Assembly (NCBI GenBank): GCA_030734395.1
Contig: JAUZTG010000017.1
Coordinates: 62,001-126,000, forward strand
Reading direction: 5' to 3'
DNA from: Sarocladium kiliense
Lineage: Eukaryota > Ascomycota > Sordariomycetes > Hypocreales > Sarocladiaceae
Length of the DNA stretch: 64,000 nt
Positions 1-10,611 of this stretch are shown in pieces (the stretch's first letter is position 1; every line of letters begins with the position of its first letter). Made by a program: the position numbers and the translations under genes. The notes beneath the pieces are model-generated. The model saw nothing but the letters and a program-made list of their open reading frames with translations. It was not told the origin of the DNA and made no database searches.

Positions 1-1243
1 GAGGCAGATCCGCATGAGGACCAGAGCGCTCCTGATCCTACCGAGCTGACGGAACACGTCTCGGATGCTCGCGACAAGACCAAAGGCACCAACCCCAGCG
101 TTGAGCACAACAAGGCCAAGAAGCCCATCTCCGCAGCAGTCTGGGACAAGGCACGTCCAACAATGCACCTCGTCGCCGACGTCGTCGATACCTGGGAACG
201 ATTCGGCAACGCCCTCAGCCCCGTAACACCCTTCCCACGACGTCGTCCCCGCGCCAAACTCGCAGCCTGTCTGCTGCCCATCTTCCTCGGTTCGTTCTTC
301 CTGACTCCCTACATGGTCACCAAGGCTTCGACGTTTGCGGCTGGGTTCGGGTTCTTTGGGGATCCGATCATCATGCCTGGATTGGAGTATTTGAACAGGA
401 AGGTGCCGAACTGGCAGAAGATGCTGGAGTTGAGACATACGCTGTTGAAGGGAATTCCGACGAATGCGCAGTTGACGATTACGCTTTTGAGAGTGGGTGA
501 GAGGGCGAAGGCTCCCATCCCGCCACCGTTGGACAGCAGTGTACCAGCGCCTATTGAGCCTCACCCCAAGGCAAAGGAGAATCTTGAACGTCTGGGTAAG
601 TCTTCTTGCACCTCTGAACTCGGCATCTTCCTAAGTATATTTCATTAACATCACTCCAGAAGGCGTAACAGAGGACGAACTCCACAACGCCGTCACCCCC
701 GACGACAACCTCCACGAACAATACACCGAGCCCCCCAAGAAGAAGATGAAGAAGTCCGAACGCATCCTCAACCTCCTCCGCAACACCACCGCCGGCGGCG
801 TCCACACCGCTCTAACCGCCGACCGCGCCAAAGCAGCCGCCGGCCGCAAACACGCCCTCGCCCGCCGCGGCGTCGTCCGCACATCCTCCTCACCACCCAC
901 CGGCCCCGTCTGCTTCCCCGCGCGGTACAAAGGTGAAAAAGGCCACGTCTACATCACCGAGACGTCTACCTCTCCAGCGTTAAGCTGGACGAGCGATATC
1001 CACGACCCGAAGAAGACGAGGTGGACTGTTGCGGTGGGGGATGTGGTGGAGGTGAAGAAGGTGGGAGGGCTGGGGTGGAAGAGTAAGATTGTGGTTGGGT
1101 GGGCGCTGGGGAGGGAGATTATGGATGGGTTGATGGTGAAGACGGAGACGGGGGAGGAGTGGCATTTGACCGCTGTGGAGATGAGGGATGAATTGTTTAA
1201 TCGGTTGATTGCGATGGGGACGCAGATGTGGGAGTCGTGGTGA
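1..1243 (+). CDS. DUF3292-family protein, 3' part (5' end outside window)
   Basis: The frame is open from base 1, so the N terminus is missing. The exons are 1-595 and 660-1243, joined by a 64-bp GT-AG intron (donor gtaag, acceptor ctccag), giving 392 residues before the stop. One hydrophobic stretch with LPIFLGSFFLTPYMV lies near residues 88-110 of the visible part. The C terminus is W- and V-rich, from FPARYKGEKGHVYITE to the KKVGGLGWKSKIVVGWALG region, a pattern I associate with the fungal DUF3292 family. The function of that family is unknown, and a membrane-associated role is only inferred from the hydrophobic stretch. The gene converges on the small minus-strand gene at 2105-2650. The intron call is well supported because both exons keep a dense coding frame and no stop arises at the junction. 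The family name is from memory. Confidence 0.85.
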
Positions 1244-2104
1244 GGAGGAAGAGCAGCAGAGGAAGGATGGACGGTGTGTATGATGGCTGATATGAGAATA
1301 CGGCGTTGGAGGGTTCTGGGGATGATACTTTGGGAATGATGCAACGAAAGTAGAGTATAGCATGCAAAAGCACTTCTTTTCCATTTGAAAACGTGTCGTG
1401 GTGGATGACTCGTCGATCCATTGAAGTTCACATAGCATCAGTGCCATGAAAGAAGTAGACCATAGCTACCTTATGGAAGCTAAGAGACTATGGACTGGGA
1501 ACTGCCTCGATAACCAAGGTGAGTTTCGCAGGCACACAGAACGCCCACAGCCTTTGGACGGGTGTGTATTTTAGATCATTATGACGGGATCAAGTCGGCC
1601 AACACGCATGACGTTTTAACATGAATAGTTTCAATCTGTTTGTTTGTATTTTTGGGTTTCTAGTGAATATTATATGGAAGATAGGAAAGCTTATAAGCCT
1701 CGAGTATCGTCTTGTAAAAGGGTATCCGGGAAATAACAGCACACCAATGACGCCCTTCTCCGATCCCTATGTCCTTCCCTCCCAAAGTCAAACTTTTATT
1801 CGCTTCCTCAAATTCAGACCCTTCCTATCGGGTGGTAAAAGTGTCATACTAGTTTCGTCGTTCTTGCGTCGTCATCGGTGATGTGGTGGTGTTGCTGTGG
1901 AGTCGAAAAGTGACTTTGTTGTGTTGTGTTGTGTTGTGTTGTGTGTAAGTTGTCGTACGAAAATAGAAACAAGAGGGGCCCAGTGGGTTGTAGCTTTGGG
2001 AGAATGGAAAGAGTTCGAAAGCATATCGCCGCTCGCTGGAGGCAGAAAGAAACAGATCGAGAGAATAGGGCCATGCACCTTTGAATGAAAGGGGTTCGAG
2101 CGGC
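1244..2104. other. Convergent 3' intergenic region with a GTGTT tract
   Basis: This lies between the stops of two convergent genes and probably holds both 3' UTRs. A GTGTT pentamer array lies at about 1918-1944. No further gene is supported: the ORFs here lack typical fungal composition. Confidence 0.5.
1918..1944. repeat. GTGTT pentanucleotide microsatellite
   Basis: Four perfect GTGTT units run from 1921 to 1940 with partial units on both sides. The array lies in the putative 3' UTR of the minus-strand gene at 2105-2650. Confidence 0.85.
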
Positions 2105-2650
2105 TCATTTCTCCTCGTGCTTGGATGACTCGGGTCGGAGGTAACGGTCCAGCTTCTCCCATCCCTCTTCGGGTAGATCGAGGACCGAGTCATTGAGTGT
2201 GTCGATGATGAACCGACTCGCTAAAATTCTGTCAGCGACAATTTCATCTGCAAAGAGATCGTTAATTCATTCTTGGCACTCACGCATCAAATCCAGGCCC
2301 TCTTCTCCGGCCTCAACGGCGACCTCCATTCTCGTGGAGTTGTAGCAGCCGTACTCATCTTGCAACTCCAGCATACAGCGCCATAGTTCGGAAACTTCGT
2401 CGGCTGGAATGCCAGAGCAGCTGCGTTCAGAGCAAGTGCTTGATTTGCGACCTTGTTCGGTAAGATGCCCGGGAGGAGTCGAGGCGCGACTACTCCTGGC
2501 GCAAGTGTTGGCGGTGGCGTCCATGGTGTTCTTGTTGATGCTGCGTCGAGAGAGGCGGCGACGGACAGAACGCATGGTGTTGGTGATGGGGTTGGTTGAG
2601 TGGGTGGAAGAGATGGAAGACGCGGTGGATGGTCTCCTCGTATGATACAT
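2105..2650 (-). CDS. Hypothetical protein, 169 residues, two exons
   Basis: Exon 1 is 2650-2284 and exon 2 is 2247-2105, with a 36-bp intron (donor gtgagt, acceptor tttgcag). The spliced frame is 170 codons including the stop. I chose the ATG at 2650 because the upstream in-frame codons look non-coding. The N-terminal half is rich in Ser, Arg and Thr and likely disordered, with RRRLSRR-type basic clusters. The C-terminal half is a folded-looking acidic segment containing DEVSELWRCMLELQDEYGCY, and after the junction HEIVADRILASRFIIDTLND. The smooth continuation into a helical segment across the junction supports the splice. The intron is short but within the range seen in filamentous fungi. 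I do not recognise the family. It converges on the DUF3292 gene. Confidence 0.65.
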
Positions 2651-5600
2651 TGTTTTCGCTGTAACCAAGTACCTTATGTACGAGGGTGGGTTATGACGCT
2701 TATTGTATCTGGTGTCGTCGGTGTACGACAGTCTCGGCTTCGGGCCGTGTGTAGCTCTGCCTTGTTTGAAGATTTGCCAAGTAAGGGGATGCCCAACTTC
2801 CAAGCTGGGACCGTGTTGGGTATTATATCTTAGATTTGCTTGTCATGCAAAAAAAGCAGCGAAACACACTCGTCATGGATGGTACCCTTGCGTTCCGGGA
2901 CACACGGACTCACTTATACTCCTGTGCCCAACGCCAAAACGAGCGGGACTGCCGGCACCATCCTGGACACGACCCTCCTAGACGGAGCAACCCTTACGGC
3001 ATTGACAAGACATGTGTCAGGCCCGCTGGGCTTAGACGACTTGGATTGGTCCCCGAGGATGCACGATTAGTTGCGCCTGGCGGCCTTGCGTACTCGCTCA
3101 CCATACCAGGCCCAGCGTCTGCTGGTTTTGAGTTTTTGAGCTTTAGGATTGGAGGGGGCTTGATGATGTGTGTCAAAGCCCCCCTTGGCTGATGATCCGC
3201 CTACGCCGCTAAAATGCTCGTCCTTTCCAAGGCGATGCTGCCTCTTTTGCATTTTCTCTCTTTTCTTGTTTCGGACATGCCACCTCAGATGGTCAAAGAC
3301 TTGTTATTGCGCGTCGCCTAGCGCTAGTCCGTCCTTGACGCTTGAATTCACGATTGTGAGGCGGTCGCAGGGGGCCAAGGGTCCCGGCCGGCCTGGTGCT
3401 TGCAAGTCAATGAGTGAGGCTTGTGACTCTGGCCCAGTTGAGGGAGGCGCTGTTCACATGGTCTCAGTTGCTGAAGGACGTGGAATGGTCTGGACAGGCA
3501 TGATAACGTTTCGCTCTCACTCGACCCCCAGCGGGCGCCATTGTAAGACGAGTGCGTGTAGCTAGCCCGCAGCAAAGTGACTCAGCTTTGACGTGCTGAT
3601 CATGACGACGAGGGGCACGACGCACCTTCGGGCACATGGATGGATGGGCGCGAGCCCGGCGCCAGTCGGTCTGGAGGCCATCCTGGGAATAATGGATTTA
3701 CAGTGCAGACGGCCTGTCACGGCACCTCTGTAAGCGGGGCCGGCATTTGGCTGGCCTGGCCCCTCTCTGATCGAGTTGCTTGGCCGGTCAGATCGTTCGT
3801 TTCGCGTATTGGTATGTCTACACTGACCTCTATTGCGGTAACACGACAAGAAGTCAGGTTTACAAACATGGCCTTGTCCTGTATGCGCCGTCAGGTGGCG
3901 TAGACGTAAGATGATGTCTAGACCGGTTTCCCAAACTTCCGAATGAGCGGCATGGTCAAATCATCCACCCCCACGGATTCTTGTAGGTTCACATCGCTGT
4001 CAAACGAGAGACCTGCAGCAGTGGCGCTGGGGCGGCGCATGTCTGGCGATCCTGCTACCTTGCCTAGTGGCCGCCGATGGTCGGAATCATGATGCCACTG
4101 TGAACTAGATCTGGTCATGGGACACATGCGTGCAGTAGGCCCATCGACCAGCCATGGTTGCTACAGAATCACGACACAGCCCTCACGTCGACTTGGCAAG
4201 GGCGAGTTGGTTTCAGTAGTGGAAACCTTGGAGCAAGGGCTGGAATGGCAGCCCGTGCCTGGAGTTGAGCAGTGGAAATGCTTGTGATTGCGGCGAACAT
4301 CGAGGCTGAAGTGTCTGGTGTTTGACACCACCATCGCGTGGCCGGGTCAGGGGATCAATGATTGTAGCAATGGCGGAGAGACCTTGTAGTGGTGCTTTCC
4401 TCATCGAGCTGCGCCATATGATGTTGTATAGAGCAACTGAGACAACGACGCTCGTTTGCAGATCTTATCAGTTCCTTTGGGTGGCAGCCAAGGCGCTGGC
4501 CGTGCATGCGCCGCCCTCCGGTGACGGAGTCAGCTGGGGATGGCGTCACAATGAAAACAATCCTGACTCGTCTTATCTTTGGAATACTTCAAGTCATGAT
4601 TTGGCAAAAGAGGCCATACACGCCAGGAAATTCGGGTCCAGGGTAGGCACATTGGCAGGGCCGATCGATGGCTTCGATTAGGTTTGACCGTTGTGACAGT
4701 TGTTGGGCAAGAATGTGCTGTCATGATGGCGTTGTGGAGACGAAACCTACACCCAAACCAGGTCTCAGCTCTTTGCATTGGCAACACTGTAGACAAAAGC
4801 CAGTTTGTCAGTATCCTCTTGCTGCTAAGGCAGTCCTGAAAGTGTATGCACTTGCTTCTGAACGTGAATTGCCATCAATGCATTTGGTCCCCAAGCGTGG
4901 AGCCTACTGGCGACCCAAGGTGGGTTTCTGCTGGAATGAGGCCTCAAAGCCAAGAAGCGACAGCCGGCTATCACGATGGTGGCTGCTTTCTAGCCTTTGT
5001 TGGTAATCCAGTCCGCTTGCATTGCTGCCTTGAACCTTGCAGGGATGCCATAGTTTCCGATGCAGAAAGTAAATTAACAAGCTGAATCTGCAGATTGCTT
5101 CTCGCAAGCAGCGAACAAGAATAGCAATAGGGCTGACGCTGATGGAGGGCCGCATGCGGATGGTGGGTGGAGCTTGAAATTGCCTTGCTGCATGGATGAT
5201 GCCAGTGAGAGCAAGATTTGGTGGCAGCTAAAGGATGACTAAAAGAACATGCTCACGTGACCCAACTTGTCCCGCTTCCCCCCTCCAACCCACCCAAAGG
5301 GCCTTGACCGAGGACAATTGGGTGATTGTGCTTGTGGTAGCAAGGTGAGGGCGGCCCATCTTTGCGGGTTGCCAAGCACTCTAACGTGATTAGCATTGTC
5401 AGCCCGGCTGGCAGAGGAATTGCCAGTAGCCTGATACGAGGAACGGAAGCCCTCGCTTCGAGCATGAAAGCCCCAGTCTCAGGCTCGGCTGTAGGGCCTT
5501 CTGGTACCATTGCCTTTCCGCTAGAGCCCTTCACGGTATGTGTCCATCTCAAGCATTCTCATAGAGGAGTCCTTGCTTCAAGGTTCCTTATCACAAGCCG

Positions 5601-6575
5601 CTTGCAGAGCAACTTTAACAGCGCTTATTGACTGCTCGCATTAGTGCTTCGACCGTCCCTGGGCTGGAATGCACCCTGAGCGGATCCCCCATCCACCCCT
5701 GGCCGTTGGCCCCTTTGGCCCCTGAACGTCCACTGAGCTTGCCCCTGGAAGCTGCACTGGCCAGCTGTGCCCCTCCCTTCAGGGCTGATAATGCCTGCCG
5801 CATGCGCTGGAACAGGCAATACAGGGGCATGGCATTCCCTTGTTGGGCCATATCTGAACCCCCTTTTCCCTCAACTCCTTCGGTTCTAATCCATGTACTG
5901 TCGATTCCGTGCTGACGGTCCGCCGCGTTCGTTTTTTGGCTGCCATTGTGTCTCATCGCCCTTGCTTTCGCTCAGTCCTTCGTTGTCGTTGCGTTTGACG
6001 GCCTGCTCGTTACTTTCAACTACCTCGAGTCGACGCCAAACGAGTCCGTTCTCTGGCCCTCCAGATTCAACTTTGACGGCCTTATCGCTCGCTCACCCAG
6101 ACCCCTGGTGCTATCACGCTTGGACCTACCGACGATCCTTTCACGACTCGCGACTTTTCCAGCCTCAACGCGAGCCGAAGCCCAACGAGGCGATCCTCCA
6201 GACGCGACGGTCTCTTCAGCATCACGGCATCATTAAGTTCCCGGACGCGTCTCACAAAGGCCAAGCCATTGTGTTCCCCAGCTGCATTGCTGCGACCGCC
6301 ACGAGACGCATCGGACGTAACTCGCCGCTCCCGATAGCCTACCAACCCTCGGTGACACCAGCGCCGCCTTGACTTCGCATCTCCGGGTCGTTGTCCGACA
6401 TTGAGTCTTTCCTCCGCCTCGCCGACAACTCGCAACCCCTTCGGCGAGTCGACTGTCGATTGCCAGCGCGAGCGGCTTTCGACCAGTCCACCATCTCTAG
6501 CCCGCAACGGCTTTCGAAAAGTCCAGTGCCAACGGCCTCCTCGGTGGGGTGACGGCCTCAAGACCTACCGCAACC
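2651..6575. other. 3.9-kb intergenic region; right end probably leader of the 6576 gene
   Basis: I see no supportable gene between 2651 and about 5880. The open frames are short, change strand frequently and have no recognisable domain. From about 5880 to 6575 the plus strand becomes pyrimidine-rich with many TCG, CTTTC and CCTC runs, as in long fungal 5' UTRs and promoters, so this part is probably the leader of the gene at 6576. No transposon remnants or RNA genes were recognised. Confidence 0.45.
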
Positions 6576-7973
6576 ATGATGTCTCCACGCGGTCGTCGCT
6601 ATATCGCCATTGCGGCTGTGTTTGCCCTCGTTGTGATCATGTTCATTCTCAGCGATGGGTCAAAGAACTCCGCGCGTGGCTACATTGGCCAATACCTCGA
6701 TTACACTCCTGGTGCAGGAGCCAAACCCATTGGTGCCAAGGTGAAAGGTGTACCACAATATCTTCCTGACCCAACCTGGGTTCCTCCTCCGGTCAGAGAC
6801 CCTTTCCACTCGCTCGCGACTTCGGATGAGGCACCCCCGATCCCCGAGTGGAATCAGCCCAAGCACGAGCTGCACGTCAAGTACGAACTCGAGTATGCGC
6901 CGCCGCTGTTCATCGGATTCACACGATCCTGGCCGATGCTTCTCCAGACCGTCGTTTCATACATCACTGCTGGCTGGCCAGCCAACCAGATCTATGTCAT
7001 CGAGAACACCGGCGTCCAGCGCTCTAACGCCAAGGGCCAGCTGACTCTCCAGAACCCCTTTTACATGAACCATGAGTCGCTGAACAAGCTCGGTGTTAAC
7101 GTCATCCAAGCGCCGGTCCTCATGTCGTTCTCCCAGCTGCAGAACTATTACATGTACCTCTCCCATCAGTACCAGTGGCCATACTACTTCTGGTCTCACC
7201 AAGACGTTGTCGCTTTATCTTTCGAGGATGGCCAGGAGGGCCTGACACCTAAGGCTCACGAAGAAGGCTACAAGAGCATCTACGAGCTCGCCTTACAGGA
7301 GCTGAACACCACTCTCGAGACTGATGAGCGCTGGGGACAGCGCCTCTTCGCCTTTGACAACTTCGCGCTGGTGAATCGTGAGGCGTTTGAAGATGTGGGT
7401 GGATGGGACACTTTCATCCCGTACTACATGACGGAGTGCGATATGCATTCGCGTCTCGTAATGGGCAACTGGACCATCAAGGACGGCCGTGCCGGCATCA
7501 TCAATGACGTTGGCTCCATCCTCGACGACCTCCGTGTTCTCTACCGTGACGAGTCCATCGAGCCCTCATACAGCGACCTAAACCCATCGAAACCGACCCT
7601 GAACAAGCGCGACGCCGCTCCCCTTGACGGCTCCGCCGAATCAACGAGCCTCCAAAAGCGTGATGCAACCCCCGATGCGCCAGGCGACCCATCATCCATT
7701 ACCTATTTCCGCAAGCTACAGCGCATGACGGCTCACATGCAGAAGTTCAAGCAGGAGTCAAAGAACCGCAACAACTGGCAAGGCGGCCAGCGCGGTGGCA
7801 AGGATGAGCCCTTCTACTACCCCTCAAGAGGTCTCCAGCAGGGCATCGATGTCCTGACTGCAGCAGGCAAGGAAGTCTTCGCAGAGAAGTGGGGACACCG
7901 CGGCTGCGACTTGATGTCTGGCGCTGGCCTCAAGCTCGAGGACCAATGGAGGGTAGCCAGGGACTGGGAGTGA
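6576..7973 (+). CDS. Type II membrane protein, glycosyltransferase-like
   Basis: A single exon encodes 465 residues. Translation is set at the first of two tandem ATGs (6576 and 6579), preceded by a favourable caacc context; the frame is open further upstream but only with a GTG. Residues 1-8 are short and basic, and residues 9-25 form one hydrophobic segment, the layout of a Golgi type II membrane protein. The lumenal part resembles a nucleotide-sugar (GT-A) fold: a start like PLFIGFTRSWPMLLQTVVSY (about residue 110), YVIENTG (about 140), a WSHQDV element near 206-211 and an acidic TECDMHSRL motif at 286-294. These fit a family 2-like glycosyltransferase, but I cannot name donor, acceptor or exact family, and the metal-binding residues are inferred. 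Two dibasic KRDA motifs lie at residues 344-347 and 361-364 in a Pro/Ser-rich insert. Confidence 0.85.
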   Translation: MMSPRGRRYIAIAAVFALVVIMFILSDGSKNSARGYIGQYLDYTPGAGAKPIGAKVKGVPQYLPDPTWVPPPVRDPFHSLATSDEAPPIPEWNQPKHELHVKYELEYAPPLFIGFTRSWPMLLQTVVSYITAGWPANQIYVIENTGVQRSNAKGQLTLQNPFYMNHESLNKLGVNVIQAPVLMSFSQLQNYYMYLSHQYQWPYYFWSHQDVVALSFEDGQEGLTPKAHEEGYKSIYELALQELNTTLETDERWGQRLFAFDNFALVNREAFEDVGGWDTFIPYYMTECDMHSRLVMGNWTIKDGRAGIINDVGSILDDLRVLYRDESIEPSYSDLNPSKPTLNKRDAAPLDGSAESTSLQKRDATPDAPGDPSSITYFRKLQRMTAHMQKFKQESKNRNNWQGGQRGGKDEPFYYPSRGLQQGIDVLTAAGKEVFAEKWGHRGCDLMSGAGLKLEDQWRVARDWE

Positions 7974-9809
7974 AGGGGATAATGATGCTGAGCTGCGTAA
8001 TGTACGATTTCACTACCCTTTTCTTGTCTGTCAGTCCATCCATGCATAACGGCGTCTGCGTGCTTATGGGGACCTGGTTCAGGGGATCTGACGCTTCTTC
8101 ACTTCGCCTCTTCTTCATCTTATGCCTACTGGAAGTGGGCAGCAGCAGTCTCGGAGGTCATTGTACTTCTGATTCGGCAACTCTACCTGGGTTCCAACAA
8201 CATGCAGGACCTTTGGGGGTGGCGATTTACACCTGCATGTTCTTATCCAACTTTTCTTCATGTTTCTGGTTTCTTCTTCTTCTGCGGCGAAGGTTTTTTT
8301 TCCTTCTTCTTTCCACCTCTTCGATTCTTGGAAAGTTTTGTGAGGAGGGCGGAGAGATGCGAGGCTGCGGGAGGTATCGTGGATGAGCGAAACGCTGGGC
8401 TGGCTGGTATGAGACAGCCGTTGTACGTGATGGTGATGAAAAAAACGATACCAAATACACATGAGAATTTAAGTTCAAACCAAAAAAAAACACTCCGACC
8501 AGAATGGTCGGAGTGCTTCGATGTATCTTGTAAGTGTGATGTCGGTGGACGATCATGCCTGGATATGGCCTCTACTTCTAGTGGAGAGCATTACTTCTGA
8601 ATGATGATGACCACTTGGAGGGCGAGCAGCGCTGTCGGAGGGAACTCCGCGATCGACGGGAGACAGATTGCGAAGATTGCAGCTTGCCGATGCAGCCATC
8701 TCGTGGTCGGTCGCCTAGAAGCATGTGATTACCGCGGGGAGCTTTACCCCGGGATTTTCCCTCGAGCGTCATACCAAACAACACGATGACAGCTATCGTG
8801 AAGTTAATTGACCATGAGTCTGAATTTTGAAGCGGATAACAGTGTTAAAAGTTGTCAGGAGTGAAGGGAGTCAAGTCACCTATGACAGCTACACGGTCTC
8901 GGTCTACCCGAAGTGGTTTTGAGCCAAACGAGTCAGGTTCACACACACACCCTTCCCCCCCACCTCCATTCCGGGGGGATGGGACCTGACAGCACCTTTT
9001 CCCTCCTTTAGCCCCTGAGGACCTTTCTGAGATGGAGGGATAAAGTTTTTCATCTGCAGCTTTCTGGGGATGGAGCGCGGGAGTCATGCTCCGATGATCG
9101 GGGATGGGAAAATTGTGTCAGTGTTGTGTAGTTCACGAATGGGTCTGGAGAGTCAAGGAGTTTTGTAATGGTAAATTCATGGTATTTCTGCCATTCAGTC
9201 GAGTTTGGTCTTCCTCAGTAGCTACTAAAGCAGAGAAGAACTCGATACAGATCAATGAGCAAGACGTAGAAGTCTCGACTTATTGCTGCATTGGTGATGA
9301 TGATGCTAAATCCCTCCATCCGCATAGTCCATCCCAGGTACATGAATCCAAAAGAGCGAGAGAAAAAGCCGAGAAAAATACAGAGAAATGCCAGTCGAAC
9401 GCCGGTGAATGGTCCAGTGAGAATGTCTATAGAGCGAATGCGTAGGTTGATGGGGTGGGTAGTGGCGAGTAAGAGCGAGGGTATCGTTTGTCGTGAGCGA
9501 GTGAGGTCGTGAGATGGTATGATATGGTGGAAGCGAGAGGAGAGGCAGGTGATGAAGAAGTAACGAGGAAATTGATGGGTTGAGTGTATAAGGGTATCGT
9601 AAGTAGTATATGTCGTAGCGAAGTCTATCGATGAGAGGAGGCCTGTGTCGAAATGCTGATGTATCGCCTTTCATAAGCGCCCTGCAAAAACACCAGGTTC
9701 TGCAGGCGGGATGCAAAAGCTTTCTCCATCGCAGCCATCAAGGCCAGCGATAGTAATGATGATGGAAAATGGCTAATTGCAAGCTGTTGGTAGTGCTGCT
9801 TGCATAGAA
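7974..9809. other. 1.8-kb intergenic region with a perfect hairpin
   Basis: This holds the 3' UTR of the gene ending at 7973, a T- and C-rich plus strand around 8270-8330, and the hairpin at 8491-8515. A minus-strand frame at about 9684-9215 stays open for roughly 150 codons and reads as hydrophobic, but it lacks an early ATG and I do not call it a gene. Confidence 0.4.
8482..8515. other. Perfect 11-bp hairpin beside an A9 run
   Basis: CACTCCGACCA at 8491-8501 is exactly complementary to TGGTCGGAGTG at 8505-8515, with a GAA spacer. Nine A residues (8482-8490) abut its left arm. Read on the minus strand this is a GC-rich stem followed directly by nine T residues, the shape of a polymerase III or intrinsic-type terminator. 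No A-box, B-box or recognisable small RNA was found upstream on that strand, so the role is unknown. Confidence 0.75.
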
Positions 9810-10052
9810 TCACTGGCGTCTCCTCACGCGCTCGCGTCCGCGCCTCTCATCGTCACTGCTGCTGCCGCTGCTCAGGCGACGTCTCTCCTCTTCGTACCAT
9901 GCGCTGAGGGACTTGCCGCCGAAAGTAAGGTCGTCGTCTTCGATGACGGTGGGCTGACACCAGGAGTCGAGAGCTTGGATGTTGGGGAGGTAGTAGTAGT
10001 AGCTGTCAGCTGATGCCGCAGCCTGTTGTTGTTCATCTGTTTTGGGTGACAT
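9810..10052 (-). CDS. Small hypothetical protein, 80 residues
   Basis: A single exon runs from the ATG at 10052 to the TGA at 9810-9812. The frame extends upstream, but the sequence there looks like untranslated leader, so the internal ATG beginning MSPKTDEQQQ is preferred. After a Gln/Ala-rich start comes a four-Tyr run, then a core containing LPNIQALDSWCQPTVIEDD and LTFGGKSLSAWYEEERRRL, then a Ser/Asp and Arg-rich tail. The core has the look of a conserved short fungal protein rather than chance translation: it has Trp and Cys, a mixed polar pattern and no low complexity. It has no signal peptide or membrane segment. The function is unknown. The upstream flank at 10.4-10.6 kb is strongly G-rich on the plus strand. 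Confidence 0.6.
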   Translation of the reverse strand: MSPKTDEQQQAAASADSYYYYLPNIQALDSWCQPTVIEDDDLTFGGKSLSAWYEEERRRLSSGSSSDDERRGRERVRRRQ

Positions 10053-10537
10053 TTTGGAATGTTGTGTGTATTTTTCCAGGATGGGATTCTTAGGAAGGAT
10101 TTCCAGAATGCGGAGGGATTGCGGGGGAGGGGAGGATTTTGTATGTTCGTGAGGATGAGATGAAGGAAGCAAGTGCGACCTGCGGCGGGTTGGTGGCGAT
10201 GATGAGAGTGATGAGGGCACGACTATCGCGGGATCCGCTCCGGTGTCGAAGTGGCAACGCCGGGGGGTCTTGGCCTTGGGAGGGAGGGGGTTGTTTCGGC
10301 CAACGCTGTTGGGCGGTTTGTTTCTTGGTGAATGAAATTAATTAACGTCGAAGTGCTAGTCGACGAGGTGTTTAAGTTTGTTGTTTGTTTTAGTAGAGTC
10401 GAAGGAAAAGGAGAAGAAGAGAAGACGAGTATAATCCGGGGAAGGCCGGGGCGGCACGACTATAAAGTAGGGGTTCATGTGGGAGTCACGACAGAGGAAG
10501 GCGGACGGAGGCAGAGACTCATGATTCGGGCCGGGAT

Positions 10538-10611
10538 GGGGGGGGGGGGCGGAGGGGTGGATTGTTGGAAACTGGCGGTACTGGGCTGGGCTGGGCTGGG
10601 CTGGGGCTGGG
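10538..10611 (+). repeat. G12 run and CTGGG pentamer array (G-quadruplex-capable)
   Basis: Twelve consecutive G residues occupy 10538-10549. From 10581 to 10611 there are six CTGGG-type units, one with an extra G, giving GGG tracts separated by CT. Such a pattern can fold as a G-quadruplex on the plus strand. It lies about 490-560 bp upstream of the start of the minus-strand gene at 9810-10052. Confidence 0.8.

Noticed and set aside
5893..6372. 159-codon open frame upstream of the glycosyltransferase-like gene
   Set aside because: Pyrimidine-rich leader sequence gives long Ser/Pro/Leu-rich frames; more likely 5' UTR.
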